Shown: one piece after another, positions 1-6,938 of the stretch
How the letters are laid out: each line of letters opens with the position of its first letter
Position numbering within the stretch: position 1 is the stretch's first letter
DNA from: Flavobacteria bacterium RIFCSPLOWO2_12_FULL_31_7
GTDB lineage: Bacteria; Bacteroidota; Bacteroidia; Flavobacteriales; Flavobacteriaceae
Direction: 5' to 3'
Length of the DNA stretch: 34,229 bases
Assembly (NCBI GenBank): GCA_001800945.1
Contig: MGWJ01000022.1
Location: forward strand, 1-34,229
The notes under the pieces: generated by a model
The model's input: the letters and a program-made list of their open reading frames with translations, nothing else
Database searches by the model: none
What the model was told of the DNA's origin: nothing
Translations under genes and position numbers: made by a program

Positions 1-599
1 TCATCATTACTAATGTGAACGCTAATTTCAGTTGTGTTTTCGCTCAATAATACAGGAACTTCAAATTTTCCCGTTTTCGCATCAATTTTCATGTTCTTTT
101 GAGTACCATTAATATAAATTGTTAAGTTCGGATATAATTTTTCTGAAAGAGGTTTTTTCGTTTTACGATCTAGCAATTTACCATGAATTGTAAAGGAAAT
201 AACTTTATTCACAGGTTCTCTATAGGCAATTTTACCCATAATCACACGTTGAGGTTTAGTTGAATCTACTTCGATTTTTTGAGGTTCTTTTTCTTGAGCA
301 ACCACATTTGATGTCAATAAAACAGAAGCAGCAATTGCAGTAGCGTATTTCAGATTATTCAATTTTGAAGTTTCATAATGTTCAAATACTTGTTCCAATT
401 GTGAGGTTTTTAATCGGGCACAAATAGAAGATTCTTTCGAAGTTGCTAAAAACTTTCCGACTTCAGAATTGGTTTTTCGACTCAAATCAATCACGTTTTT
501 CGCACATGAGCTACAAAATGAACCAGTTGCATTTGGAGTCATTTCGCTATATTTTGCCTCACACGGATTTTCTATTTTAAGGGAAAATTGTTTTTTCAT
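1..599 (-). CDS. Membrane protein with four-cysteine N-terminal motif and CarboxypepD_reg-like domain (3' end outside window)
   Basis: The reading frame opens with ATG at 597-599 and stays open to the window edge, giving 199 residues so far. The N-terminal part holds Cys13, Cys29, Cys32 and Cys60 in the pattern NPC...FCSSC...SIC, which suggests a small metal-binding or redox module. A hydrophobic stretch at about residues 85-101 looks like one membrane segment. After it, residues from about 125 (FTIHGKLLDRKTKKPL) resemble the start of a carboxypeptidase-regulatory-like beta-sandwich. From memory, proteins with this cysteine pattern recur in Flavobacteriaceae and are annotated only as hypothetical. 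The function is unknown. No clean TAnnTTTG promoter element is visible in the 84-base gap upstream; the nearest is TAAGTTTT on the minus strand. The frame and start are well supported; the role is not. Confidence 0.75.
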   Translation of the reverse strand, partial: MKKQFSLKIENPCEAKYSEMTPNATGSFCSSCAKNVIDLSRKTNSEVGKFLATSKESSICARLKTSQLEQVFEHYETSKLNNLKYATAIAASVLLTSNVVAQEKEPQKIEVDSTKPQRVIMGKIAYREPVNKVISFTIHGKLLDRKTKKPLSEKLYPNLTIYINGTQKNMKIDAKTGKFEVPVLLSENTTEISVHISND

Positions 600-683
600 A
601 ATCTTATTTTAAATAAAACTTACTTAACTGAAGTTCTATTTATATAGATTACAATTATTATAAAAAGGTTGGAAAGGGTTGAA

Positions 684-1199
684 TTATTTTTCTAAATTTT
701 TTATAAACTGTTCAATCTCAAGTTTTTGAAACGCATATTTTTTTTGCAAATCGCCATCTTTTTCCATTCGGTTATAGTATTCTAAAGCTTTATTAGCGAA
801 AAAATTGCGTTGAAATTTAGAAGCATTTGGAACTTTAGGGAATATTTCATGGAAACACATTTCGCAATACGCTTGCCATTCGCGTTCATTTCGGTCTTGA
901 ATTTGGTATTCCGCCGATTTCTGAATCACATGAATCATTTCATGAGCCAATAAATTAACGACTAATTCAAATGGAAATTCGAATGCATTTTCAGGAATTC
1001 TGATAATTTGCTTGTCGCCGATTTCACCTTCGGCAGTAAATAATATGAAATTAGGTTCGGCTTTTTCTCGAAATTCAAAACCTTTAAAATTGGCATGTTT
1101 GATTTCAAATTCTTCCAACAGAAATAAAGCAGCAGCTTCTGTTTGTCCTAATTCGTGATAGGATTGCAAGATTTGAACTATTTCTGCTTTAGATTTCAT
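684..1199 (-). CDS. Small HExxH zincin-like protein, function unknown
   Basis: This 171-residue protein has no signal peptide or membrane segment, so it is probably cytoplasmic. The centre carries HEMIH at residues 86-90, the HExxH zinc-binding and catalytic motif of zincin metallopeptidases. It is followed by Glu105 and Glu107 in NEREWQAYCE, either of which could be the third zinc ligand. The overall arrangement (helical N-terminus, beta strand, HExxH helix, then ExxA-like helix) resembles SprT/WLM-type minimal zincins, but I cannot assign it to a named family. It starts 8 bases after the radA stop codon, so it is very likely the last gene of the panC-to-radA transcript. A link to radA function would be speculation. 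That it is a real gene is well supported; that it is a peptidase is inferred from the motif alone. Confidence 0.8.
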   Translation of the reverse strand: MKSKAEIVQILQSYHELGQTEAAALFLLEEFEIKHANFKGFEFREKAEPNFILFTAEGEIGDKQIIRIPENAFEFPFELVVNLLAHEMIHVIQKSAEYQIQDRNEREWQAYCEMCFHEIFPKVPNASKFQRNFFANKALEYYNRMEKDGDLQKKYAFQKLEIEQFIKNLEK

Positions 1200-1207
1200 A
1201 TCAAATT

Positions 1208-2569
1208 TTACCCAAACAACTGTTCTACTAAATCTTCAATTTTACTTACCATTCGAACATCAATTTTAAAATCTTTTGGGTTGATTTTATTGTGTTTCGA
1301 TACGAAAATGGTTGAAAATCCTAATTTTTCTGCTTCCTGAATACGTTGTTCTACTTTATTTACGGGACGAATTTCCCCGGTTAAACCCACTTCGCCAGCA
1401 AAACAAAAATCTTTATCAATTGTAATGTCTTCATTTGAAGATAAAATTGCAGCCACAACAGCTAAATCAATCGCTGGATCATCAACGTTAATTCCTCCAG
1501 TAATATTTAAAAATACGTCTTTTGCGCCTAAACGGAAACCAGCTCGTTTTTCTAAAACTGCTAAAATCATGTTCAATCTTTTCAGATTATAACCTGTGGT
1601 GCTACGTTGAGGCGTGCCATAAACGGCTGTTGAAACTAAAGCTTGAATTTCAATCATTAACGGACGCATGCCTTCAATCGTAGTAGCAATTGCAGTTCCG
1701 GAAAGGTAATTGTCTTTGTTAGAAATTAAAATTTCAGATGGATTAGAAACTTCTCTTAATCCGTTTCCTAACATTTCATAAATTCCTAATTCGGCAGTAG
1801 AACCAAATCGGTTTTTTAAAGCTCGAAGTATTCTATATACATGATTTCGGTCGCCTTCAAATTGCAAAACGGTATCGACCATGTGTTCCAAAATTTTCGG
1901 ACCAGCAATCGTTCCATCTTTCGTAATATGACCAATTAAAATTACGGGAACATTGGTTTCCTTGGCGAATTTTATTAGTTCAGCCGTACATTCTCTAATT
2001 TGAGAAATGCTTCCAGCCGAAGATTCAATATATTCGGTATGCAACGTTTGAATCGAATCAATAATCACCACTTCGGGTTCAATTTCTTCAATTTGGCGAA
2101 AAATATTTTGTGTTTTCGTTTCTGTTAAAATGAAACAATTATCGGTTTGACCTGTAATTCTTTCCGCACGCATTTTTATTTGTTTCTGGCTTTCTTCACC
2201 TGAAACATAAAGCGTTTTATAAGGTAACTTTAAAGAAATTTGAAGCAAAAGTGTACTTTTTCCAATGCCAGGTTCGCCACCTAAAAGCGTTAAAGAACCC
2301 GGTACTAATCCGCCACCTAAAACGCGGTTTAATTCGCCGTCAGTTGTGTTCATTCTGACTTCTTCTGAAGTTGAAATTTCATTTATTTTTAAAGGTTTGG
2401 CAACTTTTTTAGCTTCAGATGAAGGACTTCGCCAACTTTGTTTTTCTTCTTTTTGAATAATTTCTTCTACGATGGTATTCCATTGTTTGCACGAAGTACA
2501 TTGTCCTAACCATTTTGCATAGTTTGTTCCACAACTTTGACAAAAGAAAGAAGTTTTTAGTTTAGCCAT
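1208..2569 (-). CDS. radA: DNA repair protein RadA
   Basis: RadA (Sms) is a RecA-family ATPase that helps process recombination intermediates by driving branch migration. All the diagnostic parts are present in 453 residues, the usual length. The N-terminal C4 zinc finger is Cys10/Cys13/Cys24/Cys27. Walker A is GEPGIGKST at 98-106, and the Walker B strand VVIIDS lies at 168-173. The RadA-specific KNRFG motif is at 252-256. The C-terminal third is the Lon-protease-like domain (GGINVDDPAIDLAVVAAILS). The gene begins 6 bases after the esterase-like gene ends and is followed 8 bases later by the zincin-like gene, so it sits inside one minus-strand operon. Nothing appears degenerate. Confidence 0.97.
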   Translation of the reverse strand: MAKLKTSFFCQSCGTNYAKWLGQCTSCKQWNTIVEEIIQKEEKQSWRSPSSEAKKVAKPLKINEISTSEEVRMNTTDGELNRVLGGGLVPGSLTLLGGEPGIGKSTLLLQISLKLPYKTLYVSGEESQKQIKMRAERITGQTDNCFILTETKTQNIFRQIEEIEPEVVIIDSIQTLHTEYIESSAGSISQIRECTAELIKFAKETNVPVILIGHITKDGTIAGPKILEHMVDTVLQFEGDRNHVYRILRALKNRFGSTAELGIYEMLGNGLREVSNPSEILISNKDNYLSGTAIATTIEGMRPLMIEIQALVSTAVYGTPQRSTTGYNLKRLNMILAVLEKRAGFRLGAKDVFLNITGGINVDDPAIDLAVVAAILSSNEDITIDKDFCFAGEVGLTGEIRPVNKVEQRIQEAEKLGFSTIFVSKHNKINPKDFKIDVRMVSKIEDLVEQLFG

Positions 2570-2575
2570 TAATTA

Positions 2576-3793
2576 TTAGTCTTTTTTAGGTTCTTCAGTA
2601 GGAACTGGTTCTGCTGGAGCATCTGTTTGAGTTTCTTCCACTTTTGGTTCTTCTTTTTTGCCTTTTAAAGCTTCTGCGCGATCTAAGATATAAGCTTTTG
2701 TTAAATCGCCAATTTCAGTTTTTGTATAGGCATTTTGATATTCTTTTGCGGCTCTTTTAAATTGTCCGATTTTTTCAAAGTACAAACCTCTGTGATATGT
2801 TCCTAACATAGTTTTAGGATATTGTTTGTCAGCATACGCACCTAAAATTTCTAAATCTGAATACGCTTTATTTTTTATAATTGCCGCTTCAATGGCTTTA
2901 AAATCTGTATATCTTGGTTGGATTTTTAGTCCGATTTTTTTCTCTATATAATCGTATTTATCAATTAGATATTGGGCATAACCACTTTCTAATTTTAATA
3001 TTTTTTCGTTAAATTCTAATTTTGAAATGGGTTGGTAGCCATTAAAAATGAAATAGAAAGCACTTGGAATAGCTTCAGCAACTAAAGAATAATGAGAGGT
3101 ATTTTGAAACACGTCATATCTATATGTTACATTTGGGTTTTTAATTTCTTTAACAAAGTCATCTAATTTTTTTGTGTTTTCTTGAATTTCTTCTAAATCA
3201 GCTTTTGAAGTAGCTTGATAATAAAAAATTGGCTTTTGAATTTTTGATAATCGATCGGCAATTCTATCTGCCATAAGTGGTGCCATTTCTGGTGAAAGAG
3301 AAATAAATGCATTAAAAATTGGGTCATCTTTATAGATGTAGAAATTTAAAAAACCTGCAGTTGTGTCGTGTCCTGCAATTATTCTAAATGGTAATGTTCT
3401 GTATTTTTGTTGTAGGTATGGTAGTAATTCGAAACCAATAAATTCGAAAAATTTTGCACCAGAATCTTTTGGTAAACCATCTTCTCCATAATTGCTGTCG
3501 TTAAAGCGTGCTTCTCCGTAATTTTGATTTACGGCGACTATTATCATTTCTGGTAAATCATCCCAATAGTTTCCATATTTTAAAATTCCAGAAAAAGGAT
3601 CTGCAAGATATTCTCCGTCTAATAATACTAAAACAGGATATTTTTTTTCAGGACTACTTTCGTATGAGGCAGGCATAATAACTGAAAAAGTTCTTTCTTC
3701 ATTTAGTTTTTTAGATTGAATTTTTTCGTCGATTTTTTGCGAAAAAGCAGCAATAGAAACCATTAAAAATAGTAGGATAGATTTCATCTTCAT
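2576..3793 (-). CDS. Exported esterase-like alpha/beta-hydrolase without the usual serine nucleophile
   Basis: This 405-residue protein has a signal peptide (hydrophobic residues 5-17, ending AAFSQ). Its fold follows the putative-esterase family that includes ferric-siderophore esterases: YPVLVLLDGEYL, an oxyanion-loop region, then a strand and tight turn at about 136-147. In active relatives that turn is GHSxGG. Here it reads GHDTTAG, with Asp143 where the catalytic serine should be. The expected catalytic histidine is present (His234 in SHYSLVAEA). The C-terminal part, about 310-385, looks like TPR-type helices, and the tail is rich in Pro, Glu and Lys. A second ATG two codons in (3787) is an equally possible start. 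It is the fourth gene of the panC-led minus-strand operon. It may bind rather than cleave its ligand, or use an unusual nucleophile. Confidence 0.85.
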   Translation of the reverse strand: MKMKSILLFLMVSIAAFSQKIDEKIQSKKLNEERTFSVIMPASYESSPEKKYPVLVLLDGEYLADPFSGILKYGNYWDDLPEMIIVAVNQNYGEARFNDSNYGEDGLPKDSGAKFFEFIGFELLPYLQQKYRTLPFRIIAGHDTTAGFLNFYIYKDDPIFNAFISLSPEMAPLMADRIADRLSKIQKPIFYYQATSKADLEEIQENTKKLDDFVKEIKNPNVTYRYDVFQNTSHYSLVAEAIPSAFYFIFNGYQPISKLEFNEKILKLESGYAQYLIDKYDYIEKKIGLKIQPRYTDFKAIEAAIIKNKAYSDLEILGAYADKQYPKTMLGTYHRGLYFEKIGQFKRAAKEYQNAYTKTEIGDLTKAYILDRAEALKGKKEEPKVEETQTDAPAEPVPTEEPKKD

Positions 3794-3832
3794 GATAAAT
3801 TGATTTAGTAAAATAATGTAGCAATATACTAA

Positions 3833-4792
3833 TTATTTTTTATTGTAGAGCGGTAAAAAAGCGTAAGATATTAGCCCAAGGAATATAGTTAAGATGGTTT
3901 GTGAGGTCCAAGCTAGCCAACCAAAGGCAGCTCCAATATCGTTTGAAATTCCATATAAAGAAAATATCATGGCAATAGCAAGTGGATAAGCTCCTAAACC
4001 ACCATTGGTAAATCCGACGGCTAAACTTCCGAAAATGAATCCCATAATTACGATATCAAAACTAATATTTTCTGTTTCTGGCAAGGCAAAAATAGGCAGA
4101 TAAAACATAACTAAGTAACTAAACCAAATGAAAAAAGAAAAGAAAATATATTTCCATTTGTCTTTCATTTTCAAAATACTAGTCATTCCTTCAATTAATC
4201 CAGAAAGTTTATTTTTTAATTTTTTGATGATACTCCATTCGGCATATATCCAAATTAGAAGAAAAATTATGCCTAAAATTACACCGATGAATCCGAATAA
4301 GATGATTTTTTCGAAGGCAATTTTTTGTTTGATGAAACCATACAGTTTTTCAAATTGCAATACAAAAGCTAATCCAACAAATAGGAAAAAAATAAGTAAA
4401 TCCACAATTCTTTCAGCTACGATTGTTCCGAAACCTTTGTCGAATGGTACGTTTTCGTATTTTTTTAATAAAGCCGCTCTTGTAATTTCGCCAGATCTTG
4501 GAATCGTTAAATTCATAAAATAGGAAACACAAACCGACATTAAATCATTTTTAAAATCTGTTTGATAACCTAAGTGTTGTAAAGAATATTTCCAGCGATA
4601 CGCTCTTGCCCAATATCCAAATAAGGCGACAAATAAGGAAAGAAAAATATAAAAATAATCAGCTTGTTGAAAGCAAGATTTAATTTTATCCAATTCTTCT
4701 GCGGATAAGGTAGTGTATTGATAATAAATTAGTCCGAAACCTAAAAGTAACGGAACAAACAAAGAGGCAATTTTACTTAACTTCGCCTTCAA
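3833..4792 (-). CDS. Lysylphosphatidylglycerol synthase TM-region / flippase-like membrane protein
   Basis: This is a 319-residue integral membrane protein with about eight hydrophobic segments. It matches the general pattern of the LPG_synthase_TM (UPF0104, YbhN/AglD-like) family: an N-terminal helix with QxADYFYIFLSLF, an RAYRWKYSL segment after the second helix, NLTIPRSGEITRAALLKKYE, a FxKGFGTIVAERIVDLL stretch, and a late GGLGAYP motif. Stand-alone members are thought to move or present lipid-linked substrates across the membrane and lack the catalytic domain of MprF; this one also lacks it. It starts 2 bases after the panD stop codon, so translation is probably coupled to panD. The gene order is likely a conserved flavobacterial one and need not mean a role in pantothenate synthesis. 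The family call is confident; the substrate is unknown. Confidence 0.88.
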   Translation of the reverse strand: MKAKLSKIASLFVPLLLGFGLIYYQYTTLSAEELDKIKSCFQQADYFYIFLSLFVALFGYWARAYRWKYSLQHLGYQTDFKNDLMSVCVSYFMNLTIPRSGEITRAALLKKYENVPFDKGFGTIVAERIVDLLIFFLFVGLAFVLQFEKLYGFIKQKIAFEKIILFGFIGVILGIIFLLIWIYAEWSIIKKLKNKLSGLIEGMTSILKMKDKWKYIFFSFFIWFSYLVMFYLPIFALPETENISFDIVIMGFIFGSLAVGFTNGGLGAYPLAIAMIFSLYGISNDIGAAFGWLAWTSQTILTIFLGLISYAFLPLYNKK

Positions 4793-4794
4793 AA

Positions 4795-5145
4795 CTAAGT
4801 TAAAGAATTGTCTTTTTCGTTAGGGAAAACCAAGCAAGGTTTAAAGGTTTTTGCTTCTTCAAAATCAATAATACCGTAGGCAATAATGATGATGATATCA
4901 CCACGGTGTACTTTTCTGGCAGCTGGTCCGTTTAAAGTGATTTCGCCTGTATTTCTTGGGCCTTTGATGGCGTAAGTTTCCAAACGTTCTCCGTTATTAA
5001 CGTTAACAATGGCAACTTTTTCACCTTCAACAATATTCGCTGCTTCTAATAAAGCTTCGTCAATTGTAATACTTCCGATATAATTTAAATCGGCTCCAGT
5101 TACAGAAACTCTGTGTATTTTAGATTTTACTACTTGTATTTGCAT
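4795..5145 (-). CDS. panD: Aspartate 1-decarboxylase (pyruvoyl proenzyme)
   Basis: PanD converts L-aspartate to beta-alanine, one of the two precursors joined by PanC. The 116-residue length fits the family. The self-processing site is visible as Gly24-Ser25 in NYIGSITID; cleavage there turns Ser25 into the pyruvoyl cofactor. The conserved ETYAIKGPRNTGEITLNG segment and the GDIIIIIAYG core strand follow. The gene lies 36 bases after the panC stop codon and 2 bases before the flippase-like gene. This gives the compact minus-strand order panC, panD, flippase-like, esterase-like, radA. Every family landmark I can check is intact. Confidence 0.97.
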   Translation of the reverse strand: MQIQVVKSKIHRVSVTGADLNYIGSITIDEALLEAANIVEGEKVAIVNVNNGERLETYAIKGPRNTGEITLNGPAARKVHRGDIIIIIAYGIIDFEEAKTFKPCLVFPNEKDNSLT

Positions 5146-5181
5146 TTTGCAAAGTTAATTAATTCGAATAAATTTTATTAT

Positions 5182-6030
5182 TTATTTTAATGAAATATTA
5201 TCAATTAACCTGATATTTTCAATAAAAACGGCTATAAAGCCCCTGTATTTTTTGTTTTTTACTTTTCTTTTGCAGGTTAAAAGGGTGTCTTCAGCTGCAA
5301 TTTCGAAATATTCTAATGTAAAATTAGGGTTTTTTTTGAATTCATTCTCCACAAATAAAACAACTTCATTTGCAGATTTTGTATGGAATTTTTCTTTTGC
5401 TTTTGATAGTATTTGAAAAATTAATTTCGATTCCTTTTTGGCGCTTTCAGAAAGTCTTTCGTTACGACTACTCATGGCTAACCCACTCGCTTCTCTGAAA
5501 ATTTCGCAACCAATGATATTGACTGGAATTTTATATTTCACAACTAACTTTCTAACAATTTGTAATTGTTGAAAATCTTTTTCTCCGAAATAGGCATTCG
5601 TTGGTTTAATAATTTCGAAAAGTTTTTTTACAATTGTTCCTACGCCATCAAAATGTCCAGGTCGGTGTTTGCCTTCCATTTGATTTTCTAATCCATCGTA
5701 ATTAAAAGAAGTAGAGATGGTATTTCCTTCGTAAATATCTGCTACACTTGGCGCGTAAACCAATATGTTTTTATTTAAATTTTGCACCAATTCCACGTCT
5801 TTTTCTAAAGTTCGTGGGTATTTTTTTAAATCATCCGCGTTATTAAACTGAGTTGGATTCACAAAAATACTTAAAACGGTAATTTCATTTTCGGCTAAAG
5901 ATTGTTCTAGTAAGGAAAGATGACCTTTGTGTAAAGCCCCCATAGTAGGCACAAAACCAATGTTTTTAGATTGATTTTCTGTTTTATTTAGTTCAATTTG
6001 AAGCTCTTTTTGTGTTTGAAAAACGCGCAT
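5182..6030 (-). CDS. panC: Pantothenate synthetase
   Basis: PanC joins pantoate and beta-alanine using ATP through a pantoyl-adenylate intermediate, the last step of pantothenate synthesis. The 282-residue protein has the nucleotidyl-transferase HIGH-type motif in PTMGALHKGH (28-37), then FVNPTQFNNADDLKKYPRT, the pantoate-binding stretch GEKDFQQLQIVRKLV, and the ATP-binding SSRNERLSE loop. It is the first gene of the minus-strand operon and is divergent from the glycogen-synthase-like gene across a 96-base gap. A TAAGTTTG -7 element on the minus strand lies in that gap at 6050-6057. Only panC and panD are in view; panB is not in the window. Confidence 0.97.
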   Translation of the reverse strand: MRVFQTQKELQIELNKTENQSKNIGFVPTMGALHKGHLSLLEQSLAENEITVLSIFVNPTQFNNADDLKKYPRTLEKDVELVQNLNKNILVYAPSVADIYEGNTISTSFNYDGLENQMEGKHRPGHFDGVGTIVKKLFEIIKPTNAYFGEKDFQQLQIVRKLVVKYKIPVNIIGCEIFREASGLAMSSRNERLSESAKKESKLIFQILSKAKEKFHTKSANEVVLFVENEFKKNPNFTLEYFEIAAEDTLLTCKRKVKNKKYRGFIAVFIENIRLIDNISLK

Positions 6031-6049
6031 ATGATATTATTATAAAATG

Positions 6050-6057
6050 CAAACTTA
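6050..6057 (-). promoter_or_regulatory. Putative -7 promoter element for panC operon
   Basis: On the minus strand this reads TAAGTTTG, a full match to the Bacteroidota -7 consensus TAnnTTTG. It is 20 bases upstream of the panC start codon. I see no convincing TTG -33 element at the expected distance, so the call rests on the -7 match and its position. Confidence 0.45.
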
Positions 6058-6088
6058 CTATTTTAGTAGATAAGTCCATAAATTTTTA

Positions 6089-6096
6089 TAATTTTG
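6089..6096 (+). promoter_or_regulatory. Putative -7 promoter element for the glycogen-synthase-like/DUF4270/glmS operon
   Basis: TAATTTTG matches TAnnTTTG fully and lies 30 bases upstream of the ATG at 6127. It faces away from the panC element at 6050-6057, so the 96-base gap holds a divergent promoter pair. No clear -33 TTG is seen. If transcription starts about 7 bases downstream, an ATG at 6094 would lie at or before the transcript start, which supports translation from 6127. Confidence 0.5.
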
Positions 6097-6126
6097 CATA
6101 TTAAACAAAAATATAACATTTATTAT

Positions 6127-6933
6127 ATGAATGACAAGAGGATATTATATGTATCATCTGAAGTAGTGCCTTATTTAGCTGAAAATGAAGTGTCATTACA
6201 TTCTTATGAACTGCCAAAAATGATAAATGAAGTAGGAGGGCAGATAAGAATTTTTATGCCTAGATATGGAAATATCAACGAACGCAGACATCAATTACAC
6301 GAAGTAATTCGACTTTCTGGGATGAATTTGGTTGTTAATGACATGGATATGCCTTTAATTATTAAGGTTGCATCAATTCCAAAAGAAAGAATTCAGGTTT
6401 ATTTTATCGATAATGACGAATATTTTAAAAGAAAAGCTACTTTTTCTGATGAAGAAGGTGTGTTGTATCCGGATAATGATGAAAGAGCTATTTTCTTTGC
6501 AAAAGGTGTGGTTGAAACGGTTAAAAAATTAAATTGGGTGCCAGATATTATTCATGTTCACGGTTGGATGGCTTCTTTATTACCGGTTTATTTAAAACAC
6601 TACTACAAAGATGAAGGTATTTTTGAAGATACCAAAATTATCACTTCAGTGTATAATAATGATTTTGATGGAATCTTAGATGCAGAAATGATTACGAAGT
6701 TGGCTTACGATAATTTACCTGCGGAAGCTATTTCAATTTACAAAGAACCAATTTTTAATAATTTAATGAAAGCGACTATAGATCATTCTGATGGAGTAAT
6801 TATTGCTTCTCATGACTTGTCTGCAGATTTAACAAAATATATAGAAACTTCGAAAAAACCTTTTTTACCTTTCACCCCGAAAGAAATTTTCAAAGAAGCT
6901 TATTTAGAGTTTTTAAAAAATAAAGTACAGTAA
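6127..6933 (+). CDS. Short glycogen/starch synthase-like protein (GT5 N-terminal domain only)
   Basis: The protein is 269 residues from the ATG at 6127. I reject the in-frame upstream ATG at 6094 because it overlaps the likely promoter. It resembles the N-terminal half of glycogen synthase: RILYVSSEVVPYL at the start, then RIFMPRYG, and the middle stretch DIIHVHGWMASLLPVYLK. Full glycogen synthases are about 470-490 residues with a second Rossmann domain that is absent here. The ADP-glucose-binding KTGGL motif, expected just after SEVVPY, is replaced by AENEVSL. From family knowledge, such short forms are annotated as glycogen/starch synthase in Flavobacteriaceae, but the missing motif makes a catalytic role doubtful. 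The next gene begins 5 bases after its stop codon, so it is co-transcribed with the DUF4270 lipoprotein and glmS. Confidence 0.85.
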   Translation: MNDKRILYVSSEVVPYLAENEVSLHSYELPKMINEVGGQIRIFMPRYGNINERRHQLHEVIRLSGMNLVVNDMDMPLIIKVASIPKERIQVYFIDNDEYFKRKATFSDEEGVLYPDNDERAIFFAKGVVETVKKLNWVPDIIHVHGWMASLLPVYLKHYYKDEGIFEDTKIITSVYNNDFDGILDAEMITKLAYDNLPAEAISIYKEPIFNNLMKATIDHSDGVIIASHDLSADLTKYIETSKKPFLPFTPKEIFKEAYLEFLKNKVQ

Positions 6934-6938
6934 TTATA

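Noticed and set aside
6094..6129. Upstream ATG at 6094 as start of the glycogen-synthase-like gene.
   Set aside because: It lies on top of the -7 element, so the transcript probably begins after it; the family starts near MNDKRILYVSSE at 6127.
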